A stretch of DNA of 45,782 bases, taken from a virus. The stretch is from the IMG/VR virus record IMGVR_UViG_3300009499_000015, positions 1 through 45,782 of that record, one strand, 5' to 3'. Both the position numbers and the translations under genes were made by a program. Below the pieces are notes generated by a model. The model was not told the DNA's origin. It did no database searches and saw only the letters and a list, made by a program, of their open reading frames with translations. This document shows positions 33,625-41,394 of this stretch, piece by piece. How positions within the stretch are numbered: position 1 is the stretch's first letter; every line of letters begins with the position of its first letter.

Positions 33625-34431
33625 TTAGCCTTTATTCATACTCTTTATTATCGCTGGACGAGTCCACTGTCTTTGAAATTGTTTCCATTGTTTTGTATGT
33701 TGATTGTTATATTCATCTCGATATAACATAGCAAAAGGCAATGTACCTATTTCCCAAGCTTTTCTTAATCTTGTTTCTGCCTTAACCAATATGTCATTAG
33801 AATAGCCAATTAGAACATAACAACGAATCTGATCTTGCCTGAAATATCTTTTTAACCTATTAACCGCCTTTTTTAATGGCTTGTCTGCTCCCGGATAATC
33901 ATAACTTAACCATATCTGGTAAATAGATAAACCTCTTAATCTCTCTACAATGCCATCTGTAATTCTCGATGCCTCTAATCCGCCAGAGAAATCAATCCTC
34001 TTTTGTTTGGATAACATTTGAAATACTTTGTCTATATGAGATTCTGAGGCTGCCAAGAGATTATTGTCTTGAATAATATTCCCTGGGACTATTGGTAACT
34101 CTCTCAATTTGCCCTCTCTTTTAGGCACAAAACAGAACCAACAATTGTGGGGACAACCTCTTGTGGTAATAGTTACTCCTTTTTTAAGATACATTCCTGC
34201 CACAAAATCACCACCAGGATCGCCAAGGGCCGGGCCGCCAACCTTTACTCTTTTAGTATTAGTTTGCCAAGCTTCAGCCAATTTATGACCTCGCTTTATC
34301 GCCCAAGTGAATGTAACTGATATGTGAACTTCATCGTATTTAGGAGTAAATAAATCTGGTTCATTGAAGTAAGTATCCGATGACAACGGACACATATTAG
34401 TCTTTGTGGCAAATACTCGGGCTATTCGCAT
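33625..34431 (-). CDS. Radical-SAM protein next to the DNA methyltransferase
   Basis: 268 aa from ATG 34431 (GAGGGG site; a GTG at 34437 overlaps the methyltransferase stop). TRGCPHNCWFCFVPKREG holds the CxxxCxxC cluster. GGPALGDPGGDFVAGMY precedes it, and FSGGLEASRI and YQIWLSYDYPGADK are later strands of the half TIM barrel. No known family could be named. Direct coupling to the methyltransferase suggests chemistry on DNA bases or on a nucleotide, but the substrate is unknown. Confidence 0.65.
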   Translation of the reverse strand: MRIARVFATKTNMCPLSSDTYFNEPDLFTPKYDEVHISVTFTWAIKRGHKLAEAWQTNTKRVKVGGPALGDPGGDFVAGMYLKKGVTITTRGCPHNCWFCFVPKREGKLRELPIVPGNIIQDNNLLAASESHIDKVFQMLSKQKRIDFSGGLEASRITDGIVERLRGLSIYQIWLSYDYPGADKPLKKAVNRLKRYFRQDQIRCYVLIGYSNDILVKAETRLRKAWEIGTLPFAMLYRDEYNNQHTKQWKQFQRQWTRPAIIKSMNKG

Positions 34432-34433
34432 CC

Positions 34434-36827
34434 TCACCCCTCAAATGGTAAACTTGGAGTGATGTTCTTTATTCTATTGGCGGCCATGGTGCAATATTTT
34501 TCTTTAATATCAATACCAATGAATCCTCTGTTCAATTTCTTTGCTACCACTCCGACAGTCCCTGCCCCTGCAAATGGATCTAATACTATCCCCGAGGTCC
34601 ACCCGGCATTACAACCGCAATCTGTCCAGCCGATGGTTTCTCTGGTAGTGCTTAATGATTCTGTGTAAATATTCGTTAAGGGCCTCGAGGTAGTGGGCTT
34701 CCCTCCTGATTTTAGAACTCCACCGTCTAATCTCTTTTGGTCTACCTCGCCGCCCTGAGGATCTCCAACAATCCTGTCTATTATCCTCACCCTCGCCTTC
34801 CCACACTTCTTACATACCGATTGCGGACATCCTGCTAATATCATCGGGCTTACTAACTTCTCTGGGAATGTGGCAAAGTGGGCTTCCGGGAATGGTTGAG
34901 TGGGGATTTTCCAAACATCGCTTTTCTCCTTGACTTCTTTATCAAAATATGGTATATTTATAGTATGAAAAAAGTCTGTAAAATTAGAGGATGTAGAAAA
35001 TTTGTTGTTTGCCGTTTTCTTTGCAGTAGTCATTATCATAGATTTCTTAGATATGGCATTACTGAAGATATACGCAGAGCAAAGCATACTCTCAATGAAA
35101 AATACTTTAGCAAAATTACTCATCATTCTGCTTATATCTTGGGTTTGCTCCTTAGTGATGGTTGCATTATGAAACGAGGAAAAAGTTATACAATCAGATT
35201 TGCTTCTAAAGATTTGGAGTTGGTTGATTATATCAAAAGACAATGGCAATCCACTCATCCAATTCATCAAGATAAAAAATGGGATGTCTACAATTTTAGT
35301 GTTTATAGCAAAAAACTGGCTCTTAATCTTATTCAACGAGGTATCTCTATTAGAAAAACTTTCACTGCGGAATATCCACCTATTCCTACCAAATTCAATG
35401 CCGATTTCATTAGAGGACTGTTTGACGGTGATGGTTGCGTATGGGTTGCCAGCAACGGAAATAAGATTAGGTTGCATTGGTCTGGCACTCAACAACTTTT
35501 GTCTAAAATTTCTCATATCCTCGCTCAATTCTGTAATATCCGCATTATCATTCCCAAAAGGCATAGTAAAAGAACTATCTACGAGCTTATTTACTATGAC
35601 CGAAACGAAATTAGAAAAATCTTCAAATTCCTTTACCCCAAGAATTGCTGTATGTTCCTCAATCGCAAGTATAGGAAAATCGTTGACTTCTTCAACGCTT
35701 AGGTAATCTCCCGGGTTCTTGCCTGAAGGATGTAGAGGAATAAAAACTCTTTCAGCAGTATCTTTTGTACTAACAGAAGGTCTGCCGTCTTTCATCGTAA
35801 ATTTAGCAACAGGACATTTTTTGTGTCTTTCTATACCTGATGGAGTATAAGGCACTCTCACCGCATCCAAATCAAACCAATAGTCTAATGCTCGCCAAAA
35901 GGAATACTTAATCTTGCCAGTACCTTTACAACGCTTGCACTCTCCTATTTTATCTCTATGATACCTTGCTCTCGGACTGCCCATTTCTTCGGCCATCTCT
36001 TCTTCAATCTTGGTTTCTTTCTCTTTTTCTATCTTTCCCGTTCCTTTACAATTAGGACAATCTCTCCATTCCCAATCAATGTTTTCCTTTGGGTCTTTTG
36101 CCTTTCGGTCTGCCATTAAACCAGTCTTGATATTGTAATAATAAATTGGATTATTATTCTTCGTAAGCATAAACACTGGCTCATAACCATTAGCAAATCT
36201 ATCCTTTACGCTTGAAGGCATATGATTAGGTTTGTTCCAGATAATTGTATTTCTTAATATCCAACCCTGATTATCTATCATTTTGAAGATTAGGCGGAAG
36301 TTTTGGAGATTTAGGGATTTATCAGGAGTGTCATATTTTTTATACGAGGCTTGTGCGTTGGCTGCCGAATCCCTATTGCCAGAGCGCCAAGAACTTTCTG
36401 ACCAATTAACTTCATCTGCTCGTTGCCGAGCACCGTGTGCGTGGTAACTATCCCCTTGATTCCAAAACATAATCCCATCTTTCCTTAATACTCTTTTTAA
36501 TTCTGCTGTTACCTGCAACAAATGGCTAATATACAAATCCAATGTCGGCTCTAATCCTAACTGACCATACCAAGCTCCGCATTTGGAACAAAAGTTACTT
36601 TTTTGAGGTCGTCCTTCTAATCCATAATTTTTAGTCATAGCATCTTTCCATCTGCCAACATTACTTTCTTTTAATGGACGACCGCCTGGAGCAGGTTTTA
36701 TATGCTCTATCCAATTATGCTCGCAATCCTTATCCCCATCCCAAATAGTCTTAGTATCCTCTCCATAATCCCTTAAACCCCAATATGGCGGACTGGTAAT
36801 GATAGTATTAACAGATTCATCATCCAA
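34434..36827 (-). CDS. DNA amino-methyltransferase (beta-class), interrupted in frame by a homing-endonuclease cassette
   Basis: 797 codons, of which 262 (residues 375-636) are foreign; without them it is about 535 aa. TSPPYWGLRDYG (motif IV, catalytic SPPY) is at the N-terminus and DPFAGAGTVG (motif I, SAM binding, about 750) near the C-terminus, the order of beta-class N4-cytosine/N6-adenine enzymes. Two CxxCxGxG zinc elements (about 256-266 and 296-306) form the likely target-recognition region. The insertion falls between NPGD and VWKIPTQPF, a conserved block. The frame stays open across it. The TTG start at 36827 is doubtful, because family-like sequence (IYQGHILEILKS) continues upstream without ATG, GTG or TTG. 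Confidence 0.75.
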   Translation of the reverse strand: MDDESVNTIITSPPYWGLRDYGEDTKTIWDGDKDCEHNWIEHIKPAPGGRPLKESNVGRWKDAMTKNYGLEGRPQKSNFCSKCGAWYGQLGLEPTLDLYISHLLQVTAELKRVLRKDGIMFWNQGDSYHAHGARQRADEVNWSESSWRSGNRDSAANAQASYKKYDTPDKSLNLQNFRLIFKMIDNQGWILRNTIIWNKPNHMPSSVKDRFANGYEPVFMLTKNNNPIYYYNIKTGLMADRKAKDPKENIDWEWRDCPNCKGTGKIEKEKETKIEEEMAEEMGSPRARYHRDKIGECKRCKGTGKIKYSFWRALDYWFDLDAVRVPYTPSGIERHKKCPVAKFTMKDGRPSVSTKDTAERVFIPLHPSGKNPGDYLSVEEVNDFPILAIEEHTAILGVKEFEDFSNFVSVIVNKLVDSSFTMPFGNDNADITELSEDMRNFRQKLLSARPMQPNLISVAGNPYATITVKQSSNEIGIEFGRNRWIFRSESFSNRDTSLNKIKSQFFAINTKIVDIPFFILMNWMSGLPLSFDIINQLQIFRSKSDCITFSSFHNATITKEQTQDISRMMSNFAKVFFIESMLCSAYIFSNAISKKSMIMTTAKKTANNKFSTSSNFTDFFHTINIPYFDKEVKEKSDVWKIPTQPFPEAHFATFPEKLVSPMILAGCPQSVCKKCGKARVRIIDRIVGDPQGGEVDQKRLDGGVLKSGGKPTTSRPLTNIYTESLSTTRETIGWTDCGCNAGWTSGIVLDPFAGAGTVGVVAKKLNRGFIGIDIKEKYCTMAANRIKNITPSLPFEG
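34930..34958 (+). promoter_or_regulatory. Promoter of the embedded homing endonuclease
   Basis: TTGACT (34930-34935), a 17-bp spacer and TATATT (34953-34958). The predicted start falls at about the A of ATG 34965, so the messenger should be leaderless. No ribosome site is present, in agreement. Confidence 0.65.
34965..35702 (+). CDS. LAGLIDADG homing endonuclease (two-motif) inside the methyltransferase gene
   Basis: 245 aa. An N-terminal Cys/His cluster (CKIRGCRKFVVCRFLCSSHY, residues 5-24) is the zinc knuckle common in phage homing enzymes. Two LAGLIDADG helices follow: YILGLLLSDGC (catalytic D65) and FIRGLFDGDGC (D156). Two motifs mean a monomer can cut an asymmetric site. Its codons align exactly with the antisense methyltransferase frame and contain no TTA, CTA or TCA, so that frame has no stop. 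Expression is from its own promoter, antisense to the early operon. Confidence 0.85.
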   Translation: MKKVCKIRGCRKFVVCRFLCSSHYHRFLRYGITEDIRRAKHTLNEKYFSKITHHSAYILGLLLSDGCIMKRGKSYTIRFASKDLELVDYIKRQWQSTHPIHQDKKWDVYNFSVYSKKLALNLIQRGISIRKTFTAEYPPIPTKFNADFIRGLFDGDGCVWVASNGNKIRLHWSGTQQLLSKISHILAQFCNIRIIIPKRHSKRTIYELIYYDRNEIRKIFKFLYPKNCCMFLNRKYRKIVDFFNA

Positions 36828-36892
36828 GGACTTTAAGATTTCTAATATATGACCCTGATAAATCTTTATATCCGGTTCTTCGTAGTAGGGTT

Positions 36893-37408
36893 TTAGAACG
36901 GTAAATCCTCCTCTTTCTCCCCTTCGCCTTCCACCGGTGGTTCTTTCTGAAGTGGCGGTTCCTCTTCCTTCCCAAAAGTCTTTTCTATCTTCTCTTTGGT
37001 TTCCTTGACTTCCTTCCCTGGCTCTTGCTCTTCCAGATAAAGATATTGAGTTATCTTGGAAACAAACCCTTTTCTATAATCATCCCATTTTACCCGGACT
37101 CTAACTCGTAACTCTTGGTCTATCCAATTTGAGGGTTCTATAACCGGTTCGCCTTCGCAAGGTTGGTTCAATACTTTCAATACATGCTTATTCCTTCCTT
37201 TCATCTTCTCGTGAAAGACAATGTGGTCCCAAATAGCACTACCTTTATATTCGCCCTGTGTAATCCGAAATCCAACATTTACCATATTATTCCCACTTTT
37301 AGCCTGAGTTTCCTTTGCCTTCTCCACAATCACAAAGTAAATATCCTCTGGGATATTGGAGAACTCACCTGACTCTGCTTGGACACCTTTAAAGTTTTCC
37401 TTAAACAT
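36893..37408 (-). CDS. SSB-like DNA-binding protein (DUF669 type)
   Basis: 171 aa. N-terminal OB-like beta barrel (FVIVEKAKETQAKSGNNMVN, VGFRITQGEYKGSAIWDHIV) is characteristic of phage DUF669 proteins. The acidic C-terminus ends EEDLPF, like the SSB tail that recruits partner proteins. It would coat single-stranded DNA beside the RecA/Sak4-like ATPase. The gene's last codons include a GAGGAGG that may serve the methyltransferase. Confidence 0.65.
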   Translation of the reverse strand: MFKENFKGVQAESGEFSNIPEDIYFVIVEKAKETQAKSGNNMVNVGFRITQGEYKGSAIWDHIVFHEKMKGRNKHVLKVLNQPCEGEPVIEPSNWIDQELRVRVRVKWDDYRKGFVSKITQYLYLEEQEPGKEVKETKEKIEKTFGKEEEPPLQKEPPVEGEGEKEEDLPF

Positions 37409-37414
37409 TTTTCC

Positions 37415-38533
37415 CTACCTCCTTAACTCTTCAATTTGTAAATTCAACGACCTAATATGTGTTGCGAATGTATCTCTGTGCATTTCCAATTCCTTTATCT
37501 TCTCTTCCTTCTCATCCTTAATATCCGAATGGTCTAATAAATATAATAAGGCTTTCTTAAACACCTCAAGTTTTTCGCGTTGGTTCTCGGAAAAACTTGT
37601 CCTAAATAAAGAATCGCTTTCTAACCAAGGGTCAAATTTTATTATTCCTTTAGGATAAATACATATCCTTCCAGAGTGGTCGGGGCAATTAAAAATACAG
37701 AACATATATCTTTCTTCTCTGGTCAATTCCCTCAAAATATCATCCGCTTCCTTATCCCAACCCTTTACATTCTCAATCCTCTCTTTTATCTCTTGATACT
37801 TTGACATTGTGGCCTCCTCCTTCACATAATTTACTAATGAATCTCTTCCTTCATAACTACAAGAACATTTTATTATATAAGGACAGTTAGAGTCGCCAGT
37901 TAAACCAGTTACTATTGCTTTATGGCAAGATGGGTCGTCTTTGCTTTTTGTTCTATCCCCAACTTGAAACATTTTTACCTCCTCTACCTTTACAAACATT
38001 CCTTGAGGATAAGTGCAAGTAGTGCAAAATCCCAATCTATTTTTAAGTGCAACATCGCCAACTCTATCTATGCGAATAATTTCATAGAATTCTCCGACCT
38101 TTGGGAACGAAAATAGTCTTTGGTCTACGCACTTTATTCTATTCCCTACTTCAAATGTTTCTACAAATCTTCCCTCTTTCCACCAACTCTTATATCCTTT
38201 ATCACACTCAACTTCAAATGTTGAAAATCCCCCTTCTGGACTGTATCCCAAAAGAGTATAAATTTTTCCAAAGGTCAAGCGTTCATCACTGCAAGTAGCA
38301 TTTACACATCTTATCTTACCTCCGATTTCAAACATTCTTTCCTCCTTTACCAATTCAAAATGAGAAGAAAGCCAAGCTGTTCCTTCATCATTATTTAATC
38401 CTACATAAATGCCTTTAACTACAGAAATCGTATAAATATTTCCCTTTATAGGTCTTACTCCTTTTCCTGTATAATACTCACATTCTGAATCAATACACCT
38501 AACTTTATTTCCGGCTTCAAACATTGGGAACAT
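37415..38533 (-). CDS. Tandem MFE-G-K-x-KC repeat protein with internal start sites
   Basis: 372 aa built from about four repeats of 55-65 aa, each starting like MFEAGNKVRCID (4), MFEIGGKIRCVN (67), TFEVGNRIKCVD (127) and MFQVGDRTKSKD (188), SH3-like beta modules. A C-terminal helical domain (from 243) ends in a coiled coil. Three internal ATGs have strong in-frame ribosome sites: AAAGGAGG before 38335, GAGGAGG before 37972 and AAGGAGGAGG before 37807, giving possible products of 306, 185 and 130 aa. No function is known. The start overlaps the ATPase gene end by 17 bp. Confidence 0.6.
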   Translation of the reverse strand: MFPMFEAGNKVRCIDSECEYYTGKGVRPIKGNIYTISVVKGIYVGLNNDEGTAWLSSHFELVKEERMFEIGGKIRCVNATCSDERLTFGKIYTLLGYSPEGGFSTFEVECDKGYKSWWKEGRFVETFEVGNRIKCVDQRLFSFPKVGEFYEIIRIDRVGDVALKNRLGFCTTCTYPQGMFVKVEEVKMFQVGDRTKSKDDPSCHKAIVTGLTGDSNCPYIIKCSCSYEGRDSLVNYVKEEATMSKYQEIKERIENVKGWDKEADDILRELTREERYMFCIFNCPDHSGRICIYPKGIIKFDPWLESDSLFRTSFSENQREKLEVFKKALLYLLDHSDIKDEKEEKIKELEMHRDTFATHIRSLNLQIEELRR

Positions 38534-39662
38534 TTTTCTTCCCCTCCTTTTTGGTTTTAGATTTTTCTTCCTTTGGCTTTTCCTTTTCTTCTTTCTGTAT
38601 CTGGCGACTGACTAAAGTTTCTATATCCTGTATTACAACTTGCTTTATCATTTTCAAGCCCTTCTCCAAATGCTCAACAGGAAGCCCCTCAACCGCTTTC
38701 CAAGAACCAGTAAGGAAGACCTGTTTTAAGCATTCGACTTTACATAACTGGTCAAAGCGTGTTCTATTATCCCATCTCTTCAATAACTCATTCTTAATCT
38801 CTTCCAGGGCAATCTCTTTTTTCTTCTGTCTTTCCCAACCAGAGCCATTGCTATCAAACAATGCTTCGCTGGTTCGGGTTGTATCTACTGCCAAATGTTT
38901 ACCGCCAATATTCAAAAAGTTAATATGAGGCAGAAAATTCTCAAAGACCGCATTGTCAAAATACTTACCATTGATTTTATCGGCTCTATCCTTCAGAACA
39001 TAAGTCCGATACATCAATTCCATTTCAATCTCTGATTTAGTATTTGGTGGTCTAACCTTCATCCTTTCAATCTCAAGCAAGAGAGAAGGTTCATAGCCCA
39101 ATTCGGTTTCTACCCTCATTTTAGTGCCAGTCTTTACTAACTCCTTCTTGCCTTCTTCATTTTCGGAAAGGTCGTATTCCCAACCAGCGCGACCGCAAAG
39201 GATAATATGGAGTTTGGAGTTAAGGTATACATCAGTAAATCTTCTCCATTCAGTCTTAACGGGTAACCAATGTTGAAATAGCATCCGGTTAATCTTTTTC
39301 TTCGTCATATAAGCCTGTTGTAGTTCAGTCCAGAAATGGCTTATACTATCTATGATAAGAATAGAACACTTCTGCTCTGCTTCCTGGACAATCCTCAATA
39401 GGTCAGAAAAGGCCCTCGTTTTAGCAGTGATAAGTTGGATTTTGGCTTGGTCGAAACGAGGGATGGAATAATCCGATCCGTTCTCGGTATCAAGAAAAGC
39501 AACAGGTTTTTTACTTTTCAAATGCTTATGAAGTCCAACCGCCATCTCCGTTGCCAAATAAGTTTTACCCGTTCCACTGAATCCTAAAATTCCACATTTC
39601 AAAAACGCCGAAGTGTTCTCCGCCTTCCTCAACAATCCTGTTTCTTTCGTCGCTGTAACCAT
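38517..39662 (-). CDS. RecA/Sak4-like phage ATPase (AAA_24 type)
   Basis: 381 aa. Walker A GFSGTGKT (about 28-35), Walker B CSILIIDS (about 99-106) and KLHIILCGRAG are the RecA-fold landmarks of phage AAA_24/Sak4 proteins that, with a phage SSB, anneal or exchange DNA strands. The SSB-like DUF669 gene lies two genes downstream, the usual pairing. A Lys-rich tail follows. Confidence 0.7.
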   Translation of the reverse strand: MVTATKETGLLRKAENTSAFLKCGILGFSGTGKTYLATEMAVGLHKHLKSKKPVAFLDTENGSDYSIPRFDQAKIQLITAKTRAFSDLLRIVQEAEQKCSILIIDSISHFWTELQQAYMTKKKINRMLFQHWLPVKTEWRRFTDVYLNSKLHIILCGRAGWEYDLSENEEGKKELVKTGTKMRVETELGYEPSLLLEIERMKVRPPNTKSEIEMELMYRTYVLKDRADKINGKYFDNAVFENFLPHINFLNIGGKHLAVDTTRTSEALFDSNGSGWERQKKKEIALEEIKNELLKRWDNRTRFDQLCKVECLKQVFLTGSWKAVEGLPVEHLEKGLKMIKQVVIQDIETLVSRQIQKEEKEKPKEEKSKTKKEGKKNVPNV

Positions 39663-39667
39663 TTCAG

Positions 39668-40003
39668 TTACCTCCTTTTTCTCTTTCTCTGTTTTGGTTT
39701 TCTGGTCTTACTTCTCTTTCTTTTCTTTTTCCTCTTTTTCCTTTCCCTTAACTCGTCTATTGTATTGTCAATCCTGTTAATACTACCTTCAAGTTTTTCT
39801 CTGTCCATTGTCACCTGCTGGTCAACATTATTTACTATTCCAGCAAGACCCAATAATCTATCGCTAATATTGGCTAAATCCATATCTATTCTTATTTGAA
39901 AAATCATTTTTTGAATATTTATAAACTTCCTTCTAATCTTCAAACACGCCATAACAGTCAAATAGCCGATTGCGAATGCGAAAACCAAAAGAACTAATCC
40001 CAT
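39668..40003 (-). CDS. Membrane protein with very basic tail
   Basis: 111 aa. N-terminal transmembrane helix (GLVLLVFAFAIGYLTVMAC), coiled coil (VDQQVTMDREKLEGSINRID) and a final run of over 25 mostly Lys/Arg residues (ERKKRKKKRKRSKTRK and on). It could tether DNA to the membrane. No family recognised. Confidence 0.5.
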   Translation of the reverse strand: MGLVLLVFAFAIGYLTVMACLKIRRKFINIQKMIFQIRIDMDLANISDRLLGLAGIVNNVDQQVTMDREKLEGSINRIDNTIDELRERKKRKKKRKRSKTRKPKQRKRKRR

Positions 40004-40017
40004 AACTTCCTCCTTTA

Positions 40018-40161
40018 TTATTTTAATAATTCTTCAGTCATAGCAACTAATCCTAACCCTAAAAAAAAGATGCTAAGACCTAAAAGAAGCCAACTACTAC
40101 GAGCCGCATAATACCAAGTTACAATTCCGACAACGCCTACAGAGAAAATAGCCAGTCCCAT
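40018..40161 (-). CDS. Tiny two-segment membrane protein
   Basis: 47 aa with two hydrophobic segments (LAIFSVGVVGIVTWYYAA; WLLLGLSIFFLGLGLVAM). Starts by a TAATG overlap with the upstream gene. Holin-like in topology but located in the early operon; role unknown. Confidence 0.55.
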   Translation of the reverse strand: MGLAIFSVGVVGIVTWYYAARSSWLLLGLSIFFLGLGLVAMTEELLK

Positions 40162-40361
40162 TAAGCCCTCCTTAACTTAATAATCAACCTCTCCCACCAA
40201 ATACCTATCGCAGTCTTGAGACGTTGCCAGGGAGAGATTTTTCTGACTGGATTTACATATTGAGTCTTGAAAGGTTGAATTGGAGCAACATCAGAAACCA
40301 AATAGCGAACACCATTCCTGATAAAAGTTCCCAACCAATTCTGTCTAAATCTTTTTCCCAT
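40161..40361 (-). CDS. Small basic hypothetical protein
   Basis: 66 aa, basic with aromatic residues (RFRQNWLGTFIRNGVRYL; PWQRLKTAIGIWWERLII). Possibly membrane-peripheral through the amphipathic C-terminal helix. Coupled by TAATG to the next gene. Confidence 0.5.
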   Translation of the reverse strand: MGKRFRQNWLGTFIRNGVRYLVSDVAPIQPFKTQYVNPVRKISPWQRLKTAIGIWWERLIIKLRRA

Positions 40362-40363
40362 TT

Positions 40364-40654
40364 TTATTCTCCTTTATTAAGTTCTTCGTAATAATAAATG
40401 CTTTCAATATCACGAATGAGAATAATCTTGAAGATTTTATATTTGTCCTCTACAGCTCTTTCCAATTCGACCTTAATAAGTTTCTTTGTTACTTCAATGA
40501 GTTTGCCATAGGTAGCTTCCCTTGTATATCCGCAATAAATTCCTACTTTCTTGCCAAGTAAAGGTTCAATATCCTCTTTGGTAAATTCTGCAAATAAAGT
40601 GCTAACCAAACATACTACTAATAGGATGGCTAATAAAATTTTTTTCATACTCAT
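40364..40654 (-). CDS. Early signal-peptide protein
   Basis: 96 aa. A Sec signal peptide (KKILLAILLVVCLVSTLFA, cleavage before EF) is followed by a small beta domain (LLGKKVGIYCGYTREATYGK, IKVELERAVEDKYKIFKII). ATGA overlap with the upstream gene. It is the only clear exported protein in the early operon and could act in the envelope. Confidence 0.55.
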   Translation of the reverse strand: MSMKKILLAILLVVCLVSTLFAEFTKEDIEPLLGKKVGIYCGYTREATYGKLIEVTKKLIKVELERAVEDKYKIFKIILIRDIESIYYYEELNKGE

Positions 40655-40848
40655 TTCTTCCTCCCCGAATTAGAATGCTCTAACTTCACTTTCTCCCCAG
40701 GTGTCAAAGCCAAAAGATATATGGAGCATTTTCCGTAGTCGACATTAAACAATTCGCAGTCTACTCCTTCGCATTCGGCGTTAGGTTTCAATGGAGCTTT
40801 CTCTCCGTAATCTCTTGTCCAACTACTAAACTTCAATGGACAAAACAT
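40651..40848 (-). CDS. Small Cys-containing protein
   Basis: 65 aa. MFCPLKFSSWTRDYG...CEGVDCELFNVDYGKCSIY has four to five cysteines in a pattern used by many small phage proteins for a metal site. ATGA overlap with the signal-peptide gene. Function unknown. Confidence 0.55.
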   Translation of the reverse strand: MFCPLKFSSWTRDYGEKAPLKPNAECEGVDCELFNVDYGKCSIYLLALTPGEKVKLEHSNSGRKK

Positions 40849-41034
40849 TTATTTCTCCTTTAACAATCCGCCAGAAGTTTTACCATATCGTTTCTTGTAA
40901 ATTCCTATCTTTCCTTTAAGCGTGATAAAAACTTCAAACCTTGCTCCATAACCTTCAAGCAAAGCACCGATTGCTTCGGCTACTTTCAAAGCGATTGTGT
41001 GTTTTTTCTCTTGCCAATCAGAATCTTTTTTCAT
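40849..41034 (-). CDS. Small hypothetical protein
   Basis: 61 aa, a helix (KKHTIALKVAEAIGALLEGYG) then beta strands ending Lys/Gly-rich. ATGA overlap with the upstream gene. Unrecognised. Confidence 0.5.
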   Translation of the reverse strand: MKKDSDWQEKKHTIALKVAEAIGALLEGYGARFEVFITLKGKIGIYKKRYGKTSGGLLKEK

Positions 41035-41276
41035 TTTTTCTCCTTGCTTTCGTCTATTTTTTTTGTTCCTATTTTTTCAGTTAGATAAATAATTTCATTA
41101 GCAAGAGAACTTATCAATGCCTTGACATCTTTTATATTTAACTCTCCACAGATTGTTTCACTTATTTTTGTTGAGTTAAAAATTTTGGGATTTTCTTCTT
41201 TAATCCTAAAAATAAGTATAAAGGAAAGATTCTCTTTTTCCATTTCTTTTAATCTTTGTTTAATTTTCTCTTTCAT
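41031..41276 (-). CDS. Small helical protein
   Basis: 81 aa, Lys/Glu-rich and helical (EKIKQRLKEMEKENLSFILI; DVKALISSLANEIIYLTEK). AAAGGAAAT site just downstream of the last tRNA-like unit. No family recognised. Confidence 0.5.
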   Translation of the reverse strand: MKEKIKQRLKEMEKENLSFILIFRIKEENPKIFNSTKISETICGELNIKDVKALISSLANEIIYLTEKIGTKKIDESKEKK

Positions 41277-41295
41277 TTCTTATTTCCTTTCAGTA

Positions 41296-41382
41296 CTGAC
41301 GCTGACTTATCGGAAGGCTGACTGAGGGACTTAATGTTTATAGCTTTGGATTTCCCATTCAAAGGTGAGTAGCCAGCGCCAG
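41296..41382 (-). ncRNA. tRNA-sized structured unit 4 of 4
   Basis: 87 nt closed by a 10-pair stem (41296-41305 with 41373-41382, two G-U pairs). Trimmed to GGCGCTG/CAGCGTC it gives a 7-pair acceptor-like stem. A CTTTG/CAAAG hairpin lies inside. No canonical T loop is visible. It follows unit 3 after 12 nt. Confidence 0.4.
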
Positions 41383-41394
41383 TTGAGTTTTGAC

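Larger units (their letters stand above)
34920..35705 (+). mobile_element. Minimal homing-endonuclease cassette inside the methyltransferase
   Basis: 786 bp (262 codons) flanked by ATC on both sides (34917-34919, 35706-35708). Removing it joins NPGD directly to VWKIPT, restoring the methyltransferase. It holds only a promoter, the 245-aa endonuclease on the opposite strand, and 3 bp after its stop. Just 48 bp are non-coding, too few for a group I or II intron, and no intein splice residues are present. Confidence 0.8.

Noticed and set aside
34920-35705. Group I/II intron or intein in the methyltransferase
   Set aside because: Only 48 bp of the insertion are outside the endonuclease ORF, and that ORF is antisense. 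The methyltransferase-frame translation lacks intein splice-junction residues.
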